A DNA stretch of 64,000 nt from Neorhodopirellula lusitana (GTDB lineage Bacteria > Planctomycetota > Planctomycetia > Pirellulales > Pirellulaceae), in the NCBI RefSeq assembly GCF_900182915.1, contig NZ_FXUG01000003.1, positions 434,001 through 498,000 on the forward strand, given 5' to 3'. Position 1 is the stretch's first letter. Each line of letters starts with the position of its first letter. The position numbers were made by a program, and so were the translations under genes. The notes beneath the pieces were generated by a model. The model saw only the letters and a list, made by a program, of their open reading frames with translations. It had not been told where the DNA came from and did no database searches. Positions 53,589 through 61,927 of the stretch are shown in pieces.

Positions 53589-55793
53589 CTATTTCTGCGA
53601 ACCCGACAATTCAGAAGGTGTAATCCGACCATCAGCATTGAGATCGGCTCGTTCAAAATGCCCGCGATGAATTCCTAGAAACTCCTCGCGAGATAGACTC
53701 CCGCTCGAATCCTGATCCGCTCGCTGGAACGAAGGATGAGTGTGCTCGTCAGCCGACAGCACGCCGTCTTGATCTTTGTCCTTATGTTGGAAGCTAAGGA
53801 CGAAGGGAGCGGTGTATTCGTCGATGCTGACTTCGCCATCAGCGTCGACATCCAATTCAAGAAACTTCGCGGACTTCCTAACGGAATTAGCCGCGGGGAC
53901 ACTTTTCAAATCCTTGCTCAATCCAGCGGTGGAGAACTTGTCGTTCTTTCCGACCGCCGCTGGATAGCTGACCAGGAAGTGATTCTCATCGATCAAGTTG
54001 ATGAAGTAGTGAGTCGTTCCAGCGGGCAAATCCGCCGTGACGGTATTCGGTGAAGTCACCGTCGCCAAGGCTCTCAACCACTCCTCATCTTGATCGCCAC
54101 CATTGGTCGTGTATATCAAATCGGCGCGGACGACATCCGCTCCGTTTTCCTTATAGGTAAACGTTACCGTGTCACCGGTCCGCGTGGCCGACACAACGCT
54201 GGGAACGTTTTCTTGGTGTGGTAACGGGTCTCGGCATACTGGGTTGTAATACGGATAGGTCGTATTCATATCGGCCAAAATGTCGGACAACTTATTAGCC
54301 AATTCCTGCGTCTTTTCGGGCATCGCGTCCGCTAGATTCTGAGCTTCTTCCCAATCGGCTCGCTGGGGGATCCCATCAACGGTTTCATAAAGACGAAACA
54401 GTTCGAGTTCGGGAGTCGAGGGGTTGGCGACGTGGTCGTAATTGCGAATGAGCTTGTAGTCGCCCACGCGGATGGTGCTTTCCATCGCCACCCCCACGGG
54501 GAAGTGCCAGACCAAGGTGTCACGCACAGAACCATCTTTCTCTTTCACCAACGAAGGATCGGTGGGTTCTCCCAACAACAAAGGCATTAAGTCACAACCA
54601 TCAAGCTGTTTGTCACTTGGCTGTTCAATGCCGGCCATGGACAAGATGGTGGGATAGAAATCCAATCCGTTCGCCATCACTTCGGTTTGCACTCCGGCGG
54701 GGATTCCCGGACCAGTAACAATCAATGGAACTCGCGTGCCACCTTCCTTGGCGGAGATTTTACCGCGGTCGAGTGGGTTGTTATCGGTGTAACGTTCGGA
54801 CGGCCCGCCCTCCATCCCACCATTATCCGAGGTGAAGATCACGTAGGTATTTTCACTGAGTTTGTGTCCGGGCCAGCGAGGGTCTTCAGTTTCATCGAGG
54901 TAGTCGAAAACTTGGCCGATGTAGTAGTCCAATTCCTGGACCATGGACGCGTAAAACGGATTCAACTGGCCGGCGGAATCTCGCTTGGGCGGGTTAGCTG
55001 GGTCGGTCCCCAACCGTTTCACGTACTTTTGCAAGTGGGCTTCGGATCGCGTGTGAATCGGCGAGTGCACCAACCATGTCGCGTAGTACAGAAAGAATGG
55101 CTTGTTCTTGCTCTGTTTCAAAAACGTCAGCGCATCTTCATTGGTTTGGTGATAGGGATAGCCATTCTCATCGAGACGATAGGGATCATCTACCGCGTCG
55201 GTTGCAAAACCGCTTAAACGATCTGGCATACGGTTGCGCGATCCGCGATCACAGCGTGTGTAGTCGAAACCGAAGGGCTGTCGATTGGCGTCCGCCCGCT
55301 CGCCGCCCTTGGACATGTGCCACTTCCCTGAATGCCCCGTGACGTAACCATGTTTTTGAAGCACCTTCGGCAACGTCAACCCTTCCGGCGGCAAGCCATA
55401 CCTTTGCCAGGGGGCAATCATGCGGGAACTCTTATTCAGCGGGACTGGCGGTGTCCCCCCACGAACGCTGGTTTTCTGAGACCGAGCTGCATGGACACCG
55501 CTCATGATTGCGCATCGAGATGACGCACATACCGGTGTTGGCGAATACCCCTGCCAAAACATCACTCCCTTGGTCGCCAAAGCATCCATGTTCGGCGTCT
55601 CGTAGGGGCAAGGTTCATCAATGTCGTAGCACCCGACATCCTGCCAACCGAGGTCATCGGTCAGCAACAGAACAACATTCGGCTTCATTGGACGATCGTC
55701 CGCGACACAGCAGTCCCCGCTCAAAAGCGACACAAAGCCCGACAGCGAGACGAGCAATGTCGCGAATCGAAGTCTCATCGACACAGATTCCAT
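53589..55793 (-). CDS. Secreted sulfatase with atypical CASSR site, accessory module and four EF-hands
   Basis: 734 residues from the ATG at 55791-55793 (GGAA upstream); starts at 55940, 55832 and 55778 are possible. Signal peptide about 5-30. Metal site PNVVLLLTDDLGWQDVG; the formylglycine motif is CASSR (Cys89) in PVCASSRCAIMSGVHAARS, with Ser at the place of the usual Pro of CxPxR. GHSGKWHMSKGG and TSDNGGMEGGPSERYTDN follow. At about 550-630 a beta module (VPSVVSATRTGDTVTFTYKE, TADLPAGTTHYFINLIDENH) resembles the end of the 44501 esterase. The C-terminus has four EF-hand loops: DVDADGEVSIDE, DKDQDGVLSADE, DQDSSGSLSREE, DLNADGRITPSE. Ca2+ binding may stabilise the protein or mediate attachment. 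First gene of the 55793-50964 block. Confidence 0.9.
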   Translation of the reverse strand: MESVSMRLRFATLLVSLSGFVSLLSGDCCVADDRPMKPNVVLLLTDDLGWQDVGCYDIDEPCPYETPNMDALATKGVMFWQGYSPTPVCASSRCAIMSGVHAARSQKTSVRGGTPPVPLNKSSRMIAPWQRYGLPPEGLTLPKVLQKHGYVTGHSGKWHMSKGGERADANRQPFGFDYTRCDRGSRNRMPDRLSGFATDAVDDPYRLDENGYPYHQTNEDALTFLKQSKNKPFFLYYATWLVHSPIHTRSEAHLQKYVKRLGTDPANPPKRDSAGQLNPFYASMVQELDYYIGQVFDYLDETEDPRWPGHKLSENTYVIFTSDNGGMEGGPSERYTDNNPLDRGKISAKEGGTRVPLIVTGPGIPAGVQTEVMANGLDFYPTILSMAGIEQPSDKQLDGCDLMPLLLGEPTDPSLVKEKDGSVRDTLVWHFPVGVAMESTIRVGDYKLIRNYDHVANPSTPELELFRLYETVDGIPQRADWEEAQNLADAMPEKTQELANKLSDILADMNTTYPYYNPVCRDPLPHQENVPSVVSATRTGDTVTFTYKENGADVVRADLIYTTNGGDQDEEWLRALATVTSPNTVTADLPAGTTHYFINLIDENHFLVSYPAAVGKNDKFSTAGLSKDLKSVPAANSVRKSAKFLELDVDADGEVSIDEYTAPFVLSFQHKDKDQDGVLSADEHTHPSFQRADQDSSGSLSREEFLGIHRGHFERADLNADGRITPSELSGSQK

Positions 55794-56180
55794 CAAGTAT
55801 TCCAGTTCAATCAACGGCGGGGATTCAGACATCAGGGCGACACAACTAAACAATCTACGCCCGACGCTAATCAACACCCAAGCCGCTGAATGTCGTGTAT
55901 TTACTGGATACGCATAAAAAAGCTGCTTTAGAGCCGCCAAAAACGCATCAAACTCGCTTCAAATTTCCTCGGAATTAGCTTTCCATCCAGGCTCCAGATG
56001 CGCCGAAAGCGATCCGAGAACAACATTTCGGCCTGCATTTCCATCACAACCATCACCGGCAAGTAATTCTTCGAGCGGCTTCCTCGGTCCGGACGATCCA
56101 GGAAAGGAGTGGTACCAAGCATGGGCTGATCCGTCATGGAAGCCTCAGGACAAAAGCTGATTCGTTGCAGGGAGTGGTTC
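55794..56180. other. Divergent upstream region, nothing recognised
   Basis: Lies between the EF-hand sulfatase (minus) and the membrane-protein gene (plus). It probably holds both promoters. A short AT-rich part (about 55905-55925, GCATAAAAAAGC) is the only base-composition feature; no repeats or recognisable coding sequence. Confidence 0.4.
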
Positions 56181-57263
56181 GTGAGCGTCGCGAGTAAAAC
56201 GGTGACTCGGCCTTGGCAAATGCAGTACGCATTTCTGAGTGGACCGTTCTATGACCATACGTTGATCGTGGGCGTCGCGTTCATTGCCATCCTTTCCGGC
56301 TACCTCGTGCATGTTGAGCCTGGGCTCTTCACACCAGTTCTGTTTTTGGACTTGTGGTTGCTGGGTTATCACCATGTGATCTCAACATTCACCAAGCTTG
56401 CGGGCACTCGACAAGACCGCCAGGAAAATCAATTCCTACTCTACCGGTTACCGTTAATCGTGATTGCGGCCGTTGTGGGTTGCTATCTGGTGTCCGGTAT
56501 TTGGTCGATCGTCACCATCTACTTTTTCTGGCAGTGGTATCACTACACACGCCAGGCCTATGGAATTTCCGCGTTTTACCAACGCAAAACGGGTGTCAAG
56601 CAACCCGTCCTGCGATCTCGATTGGATCACGCTGCGGTTTGGGCGATTCCAGTCTGGGGATTGGTTCACCGCTGTACCGAAGGCTGGGAGACGTTCATCT
56701 ACCAACCGGTTTGGCTTCCGGCTTTACCAGCGGTCGCCAGCACGGTTGCGATGTTCGCAGCGATCGCCGTTGTGTCGGTTTGGCTAGCACTCCGAGTCGA
56801 TGACCTTGCGATGGGCCGGTTCAGTTACGCACCGTTCATGTTCCTGGTCAGCCACCATCTCGTCTTCTATATCGCCTACGTCCTGACACCTGACATGACG
56901 ACCGGTTGGTTGGTCGCGAATGTTTGGCACAACGCACAATACATCTTGTTCGTTTGGCTGTTTAACCAGAACCGTTTCCGTGGCCCCGAAAAAGAAGCTT
57001 TGTCACCGTTAATGTTTTGGCTATGCCAACGCAGTCCCTATCGCACTCTGATGTACTTCCTGGTGTGCATCGGGATTACCACGGTCGTCTACGGCATGCT
57101 TGACCAGGGAACTCAACTGATTGCCGCAGACAACTTAACGATGCTGTTGGGCATCAAGGTGGTTCTGTTCCAGTCGATCAACTTCCATCACTACGTTGTC
57201 GACAGCTATATCTGGAAGGCTCGCAAAAAGTCGCATCAAGAGATCATGAATGTCGCCGCCTAA
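56181..57263 (+). CDS. Polytopic membrane protein of unknown function
   Basis: 360 residues from the GTG at 56181, preceded by GGGAG (56170-56174) at good spacing; the in-frame ATG at 56136 has no Shine-Dalgarno and its 15 extra codons look non-coding. About eight hydrophobic segments (HTLIVGVAFIAILSGYLVHV, LPLIVIAAVVGCYLVSGIW, VASTVAMFAAIAVVSVWLAL, LMYFLVCIGITTVVYG and others). Conserved-looking His clusters at membrane edges, LLGYHHVISTFTKL, WYHYTRQAYG, SHHLVFY, NVWHNAQYI and INFHHYVVDSYIWK, suggest metal or haem binding, or a membrane desaturase/hydroxylase-like layout. I do not recognise a named family. It overlaps the acyltransferase gene by 14 bases, so the two are probably functionally linked, perhaps in lipid or surface-glycan modification. 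Confidence 0.75.
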   Translation: MSVASKTVTRPWQMQYAFLSGPFYDHTLIVGVAFIAILSGYLVHVEPGLFTPVLFLDLWLLGYHHVISTFTKLAGTRQDRQENQFLLYRLPLIVIAAVVGCYLVSGIWSIVTIYFFWQWYHYTRQAYGISAFYQRKTGVKQPVLRSRLDHAAVWAIPVWGLVHRCTEGWETFIYQPVWLPALPAVASTVAMFAAIAVVSVWLALRVDDLAMGRFSYAPFMFLVSHHLVFYIAYVLTPDMTTGWLVANVWHNAQYILFVWLFNQNRFRGPEKEALSPLMFWLCQRSPYRTLMYFLVCIGITTVVYGMLDQGTQLIAADNLTMLLGIKVVLFQSINFHHYVVDSYIWKARKKSHQEIMNVAA

Positions 57264-58599
57264 CACCAGCACCGCCTCGTCGCTGCCGGAAAAAAGCGGC
57301 CATGCGAAAACCAGCGAGCACGCCGTAGCCAGCAACCAGAACGAACAATCGCTGGCGACCAAGCCCAGTTGGTGGGATCGCCCCAAGAACGCGATCACAG
57401 CGCTCGATGGACTGCGTGCGATTGCGATTATGCTGGTCATTGGTCGCCATGGGGTTCGTCCGTTTTGGGGCGAGCAAGGATTCCTAAGCGTCGCTGGCTG
57501 GGATCTCGGTACCCCGATGCACAATGGCTGGATGGGAGTCGACCTGTTCTTTGTACTGAGCGGGTTCCTGATCACGATCCACATTCTGCGCCGCTACGGC
57601 ACGGAATTCACGTTTGGTCACCTCGCCGATTACGGCCGACGCCGAGCCTACCGGATTGTTCCAGCGTATGTCGCTGCAATCGTCGTTGCGATTTCAGGCT
57701 TAGTGCCGTTCTTCGTGGTGGCCGATGAAAACCTCGCGTGGCGAGTCGGTTACCACCTCCTGTTCTTACAAGACTACCTGCCCGCCAACATTGTGGTTGT
57801 GTTCTGGTCACTGGGGGTGGAAGAGAAGTTCTATCTAATCACCCCGTTCGCCTTGATGGCGATCTTACGACTGCGACGCCGCCAGACCCAATACCTTTGC
57901 CTGCTAGGCATCCTCGTTTTGCCGATTCTTTTTCGAATGACAAAGGTGCAACTCGGAACGGTTGCCACGGACTACGAAGGCTTCTTTCACGAATTCCGAA
58001 GTCCGTTTCACCTGACCTTTGACGGCTTGGCGATGGGCGTGCTGACGGCGTTCATCTATCTCGACAAAGAGAAATGGAGCTGGACTCAAAATCCTCGGGT
58101 TGCAAACGCAATCTGTTGGTCCGGCATCGGTATTTTCTCAGCATTGTTGTTCTGCGTTCCACTGTTGGAGGAAGTCAGTCTTTTCGACATCACCATTTTG
58201 CAAAGCCTGGTCGCGATCGCCTCAGCGGCAATCCTGCTGGGACTGGTACTTGGCGGCGGTCCAGTGAAATTGCTGAGCGGGAAACAACTTTTTGCGATTG
58301 GTAAGCTTTCGTATTCATGGTACCTCGTGCACCTGATGACGATCCCCATGTCAATCTGGATCGCACAATCGGTACTTGGGTCGGCTGAACTGAACCTAAC
58401 TGTCTTCGTGGTCTTCGCGGGATTCTACGTCCCCCTTTCCTTCGCGTTTGCCGTAGGCTTGCATACGTTGGTGGAACGTCCCTTCCTTGCCTTACGGGAC
58501 CACCGTGCGAACGCTGGCGTCACCTCACGAACGACAAACCCCCAAAGCCCTGTGGTCGGTAACCAGGTGTTGCAACGCACATCTGCAATGCGTGGTTAA
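57250..58599 (+). CDS. Acyltransferase family 3 (OafA/YrhL-like) membrane protein
   Basis: 449 residues. The N-terminal about 45 residues are polar, then the family signature ITALDGLRAIAIMLVIGRHGV (LDGLRA with the conserved R-H pair in IGRHG), GVDLFFVLSGFLITIHIL, then about ten membrane helices: YRIVPAYVAAIVVAISGLVP, WSLGVEEKFYLITPFALMAI (WSLxxExxFY motif), VFVVFAGFYVPLSFAFAVGL and a C-terminal HTLVERPFLALRD (ERP/FxxLR end typical of the family). These enzymes transfer acetyl or other acyl groups from cytoplasmic donors to glycans or lipids across the membrane. Start at the ATG 57250 overlaps the preceding gene's end. It may acylate a surface polysaccharide; the exopolysaccharide genes at 1-6562 are a possible but distant partner. 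Confidence 0.88.
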   Translation: MSPPNTSTASSLPEKSGHAKTSEHAVASNQNEQSLATKPSWWDRPKNAITALDGLRAIAIMLVIGRHGVRPFWGEQGFLSVAGWDLGTPMHNGWMGVDLFFVLSGFLITIHILRRYGTEFTFGHLADYGRRRAYRIVPAYVAAIVVAISGLVPFFVVADENLAWRVGYHLLFLQDYLPANIVVVFWSLGVEEKFYLITPFALMAILRLRRRQTQYLCLLGILVLPILFRMTKVQLGTVATDYEGFFHEFRSPFHLTFDGLAMGVLTAFIYLDKEKWSWTQNPRVANAICWSGIGIFSALLFCVPLLEEVSLFDITILQSLVAIASAAILLGLVLGGGPVKLLSGKQLFAIGKLSYSWYLVHLMTIPMSIWIAQSVLGSAELNLTVFVVFAGFYVPLSFAFAVGLHTLVERPFLALRDHRANAGVTSRTTNPQSPVVGNQVLQRTSAMRG

Positions 58600-58837
58600 T
58601 CAAGCGTTAAGGTGAATCGGCCGCGTGGGTAGCCCCGTCACTGGCCGATTTCACTCCACATCGTTCGAGCTCCACCTCGAAAATCGGTTCCAACAAAAGT
58701 CCGAACTCCCCAGGGGCAGAAAAAGCCTGGCACCGTGAACCCCCTCCACGCTGCCAGTCGTTCGTTCTAGGATGACGTTTGGCGAGCCAAGCGTTTCACG
58801 CTGGCTCCATCTAGGAACGGAAACGCAAGGAAGAACA

Positions 58838-61800
58838 TTGGCAAAAAAATCGTCGACGTCACGCCGCTCATCCAAATCGGCACAGCGTCAGTCATCCTCG
58901 ACGAGGCCCAACGGATCTGGAAAAGTACAACGCCACTTTTGTGGATGGACGCGTCCGCTCCTCCACTCCGCAGCGGACTGGCTACTGGACGATGCCAACC
59001 AAGCCTTGGCCGCAGGCTCAGACGAGGCCACGCCACTGTTCGACCTGGCGAACGATGAATCGGACACTGCCAACGCCGACGCTCCCGGAAAATTTGATCT
59101 AAGCGGCTTCGATATCGTGTTGCCGTCGAGTCGTGCGGTGGCCCGGTTGCAAGAACTGCTTGTGCAAAAAGCGACTGAGCGAGGGATCGCCTATCAACCG
59201 CCACGATTCTATCTGGTTGGACGCTTGCCCAGTTTGTTGTATCGACGTCCTGCCGAGTGGGCATCCGATCTGGAACAAACCCTGGCGTGGTCACGAGTCT
59301 TGTCACAAGCTCCTACCGAGCGACTAGAAACGCTTGTCCCCACACCTCCCGATGCCGATGCCACGGCTGGTTGGTTGGAACTGGCCGGGACGGTCCGCCG
59401 CCTGCTTTCGTCACTCGCCGCTGAAAACCATACCTTCAGCTACGTTTATGATTTGGCGGAAGAAGCAACCGACAAACGACGGTGGGAATTTCTCGTCGAT
59501 GCGCAGGCTCAATACACCTCCGAGCTTGAAAAAGCGGACCGCTGTGATCCAAACCTGTCGGCATTAACGATGATCACCGACCAACGCTGCCGTGCGTTGC
59601 GACCGATCGTCTTGGTCGGCACCACCGACTTGACTGAACTTGCCAAAGCCATGATCTCGCAAGTCGACATCCCCGTCGCCGCATTGATCGCGGCTCCTGC
59701 GGAAAACAGCGGTCGCTTCGACAAACTAGGCTGCCTCAACACAGGCGACTGGAAAGAACACGAACTTCCAATTCAAGATGAACAGCTAATCGCCGCTGCC
59801 GCCGTACAAGATCAATCGCACGCCGTCACCGAATTGTTGGCTTCCTTTGGACAAAAGCACTCCATTGATGAGATCACCATTGGGGTTACCGACGAGTCGC
59901 AGGTCGCCCCAATCGAAATCGAATGTCGAAACCTCGACGTTTCCACTTATCGGCATCTGGGCTATTCCGTTTCGCAAACTTCGATGGGACGTTTGCTGGA
60001 CTTGATTCTGACCTATCGTCAACGTCGAAACTGGCGGTCCCTTGCCGCGTTAGTGCGTCACGCGGACGTCTATGAATACCTCGACCGTCATTTTGCCGAA
60101 GCGTCCCAAGCGGATGCAGCCAATGCTGATCCATCCCAGTCCAAGACAGTGCGTTCATCGAAAGGATGGATCACCAGTTTGGATCAATTGCTGTCCGAAG
60201 CGTTCCCACGCACCGTGGATGAACCATTGCCCCAAAAACGCCCCGGCATCACGGCCCCCGAAACGGTTAAAAACTGTGTCGAGTCATGGCTGGAACCGCT
60301 GAACAAAAAACCGCAAAGACTCAGTCAATGGAGCACCGTGTTGGCCGAAGTCATTGGCAAACTGCGGCTCCCAACACCGGACCATTCCGCCACGTCAGAT
60401 CCTCAAACTGCACCAGCAAGCACGGACGCGAATCGTTCGAATCAAGCCTACCTAGCCACAGAAAAGCTGCTCGGCCATCTCCAAGAAATCAGCACGCTGC
60501 TCGACAGTCCAGTGGATGCGACCACGGCACTGGAGATGTTGGCCGGACGGGTCGCCGAACTCACGCTTCCCGACACACCCTCGCCGGAGAAGATCGAGAT
60601 CCTGGGCTGGCTCGACCTTGCCCTCGACGACGCCCCAGCCCTTGTCGTTTGCGGGCTGAACCATCCGTTTGTCCCCGAAGCATCTTCCGGAGACCCGTTC
60701 CTGCCCTCGGCTCTTCAATCGACCATCAATCAACGAAACAACGATCGTCGATTTGCTCGAGACGTCCACGCGATGCACCAAATGCTGACCACACGCCAGC
60801 AGACACGGTTCATCGTCGGCACCCATTCAGCCGACGGATCTCCGACCCCGCCCAGTCGCCTGCTGTCGGCCGCCACTGCGGACGATGCCGCCCGGCGGGT
60901 TTGTCGCCTGTTAACGGAACCTCGACCCAAACAAGCAATCCAAGGTCGATCCACTGCATCGACCGTGGTGACAAAATCGGCTGAGCAATTCTATCGGCCA
61001 CCACCACCCGAACCTGGACGGACGATCCAAACCCTCAGCGTTACCGCCTTCTCGGCCTACCTGGCTTGCCCCTATCGCTTCTACCTACGGCACGTGTTGC
61101 GACTGCGTCCACTGGATGACTCGGCACTGGAACTGGCCGCCAACCAGTTCGGTGACTTGGTCCACGGTGCACTGGAACGATTCGGCGAAAGCAGCGACAA
61201 AGACGAACCCGATCCAGACAAGATCGCTGACGCCCTAATCGAACACCTGCATGCCTACGCGGCCGACAACTACGGCGACAACACTCAAGCCACGGTGGCC
61301 TTGCAAGTCCGCCAGGCTCAACGCCGCCTGAAAGTTGTCGCCCAACGGCAAGCCGAGCGAGTTGCGCAAGGCTGGCGGATTCACGCGGTGGAAGCTTCCG
61401 TCGACGAAACCAAAATTGATCCCGAAACGAAACAACCCAAGAAGCCGACCGGCATCGTATTAGACGGTGAATTCACCGGTCTGCGAGGAAGATTCGATCG
61501 CATCGACCATCACCCCGACACCGGACGCTGGGCGATTCTCGACTACAAAACCCACGGGCATCATCCTGAAAAGAAACACCTCAAATCCAACCCCGACGGA
61601 ACCAAACGCTGGGTCGATTTGCAATTGCCTCTCTATCGCCGCTTCATTCCTGACCTGGGCATCCCTGCGGATCCGGAACAGGTGGAACTGGGCTATTTCA
61701 ATGTCGCCGAGAAGGACACCGATACCAAGATCAACCTCGCTTCCTTCACCGAGCAACAGTTCGCTGCCGCGGACGAGTTGATCCATGACTGCGTTCGCAA

Positions 61801-61927
61801 AATCCGCAATTGTGAGTTCGAACCGAATCCGTCGGGCGTCGAATTTGACGACTACGAAATGATGTTCAATGAGATCGGCGGCAGCTTTGTTGAGCCCGAT
61901 GACAACGATACGGAGACCGGATCATGA
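58838..61927 (+). CDS. AddB/RexB-like PD-(D/E)XK nuclease subunit
   Basis: 1029 residues from a TTG at 58838 preceded by AAGGAAG; the upstream ATG at 58772 has no Shine-Dalgarno and encodes 22 residues of non-coding look. The N-terminus is a Ser/Lys/Arg-rich stretch. An inactive-helicase-like body follows (FDIVLPSSRAVARLQELL at about 90; no Walker A seen). The nuclease domain is C-terminal: FSAYLACPYRFYLRHVLRLR (about 740), RGRFDRID (about 883), AILDYKTHGHH (about 900, the D-x-K pair) and LQLPLYRR (about 928). Firmicute AddB has a 4Fe-4S cluster from one Cys here plus a C-terminal Cys trio; only the ACPY Cys is clear and the trio is not seen. It works with the AddA-like helicase that overlaps it by 4 bases (ATGA) in double-strand-break end resection. 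Confidence 0.87.
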   Translation: MAKKSSTSRRSSKSAQRQSSSTRPNGSGKVQRHFCGWTRPLLHSAADWLLDDANQALAAGSDEATPLFDLANDESDTANADAPGKFDLSGFDIVLPSSRAVARLQELLVQKATERGIAYQPPRFYLVGRLPSLLYRRPAEWASDLEQTLAWSRVLSQAPTERLETLVPTPPDADATAGWLELAGTVRRLLSSLAAENHTFSYVYDLAEEATDKRRWEFLVDAQAQYTSELEKADRCDPNLSALTMITDQRCRALRPIVLVGTTDLTELAKAMISQVDIPVAALIAAPAENSGRFDKLGCLNTGDWKEHELPIQDEQLIAAAAVQDQSHAVTELLASFGQKHSIDEITIGVTDESQVAPIEIECRNLDVSTYRHLGYSVSQTSMGRLLDLILTYRQRRNWRSLAALVRHADVYEYLDRHFAEASQADAANADPSQSKTVRSSKGWITSLDQLLSEAFPRTVDEPLPQKRPGITAPETVKNCVESWLEPLNKKPQRLSQWSTVLAEVIGKLRLPTPDHSATSDPQTAPASTDANRSNQAYLATEKLLGHLQEISTLLDSPVDATTALEMLAGRVAELTLPDTPSPEKIEILGWLDLALDDAPALVVCGLNHPFVPEASSGDPFLPSALQSTINQRNNDRRFARDVHAMHQMLTTRQQTRFIVGTHSADGSPTPPSRLLSAATADDAARRVCRLLTEPRPKQAIQGRSTASTVVTKSAEQFYRPPPPEPGRTIQTLSVTAFSAYLACPYRFYLRHVLRLRPLDDSALELAANQFGDLVHGALERFGESSDKDEPDPDKIADALIEHLHAYAADNYGDNTQATVALQVRQAQRRLKVVAQRQAERVAQGWRIHAVEASVDETKIDPETKQPKKPTGIVLDGEFTGLRGRFDRIDHHPDTGRWAILDYKTHGHHPEKKHLKSNPDGTKRWVDLQLPLYRRFIPDLGIPADPEQVELGYFNVAEKDTDTKINLASFTEQQFAAADELIHDCVRKIRNCEFEPNPSGVEFDDYEMMFNEIGGSFVEPDDNDTETGS

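Noticed and set aside
30751-55793. Reading the glycan region as one operon
   Set aside because: Terminator-like hairpins (32684-32718, 38523-38570, 50870-50889), gaps of 200-750 bases and one plus-strand gene argue for several transcription units.
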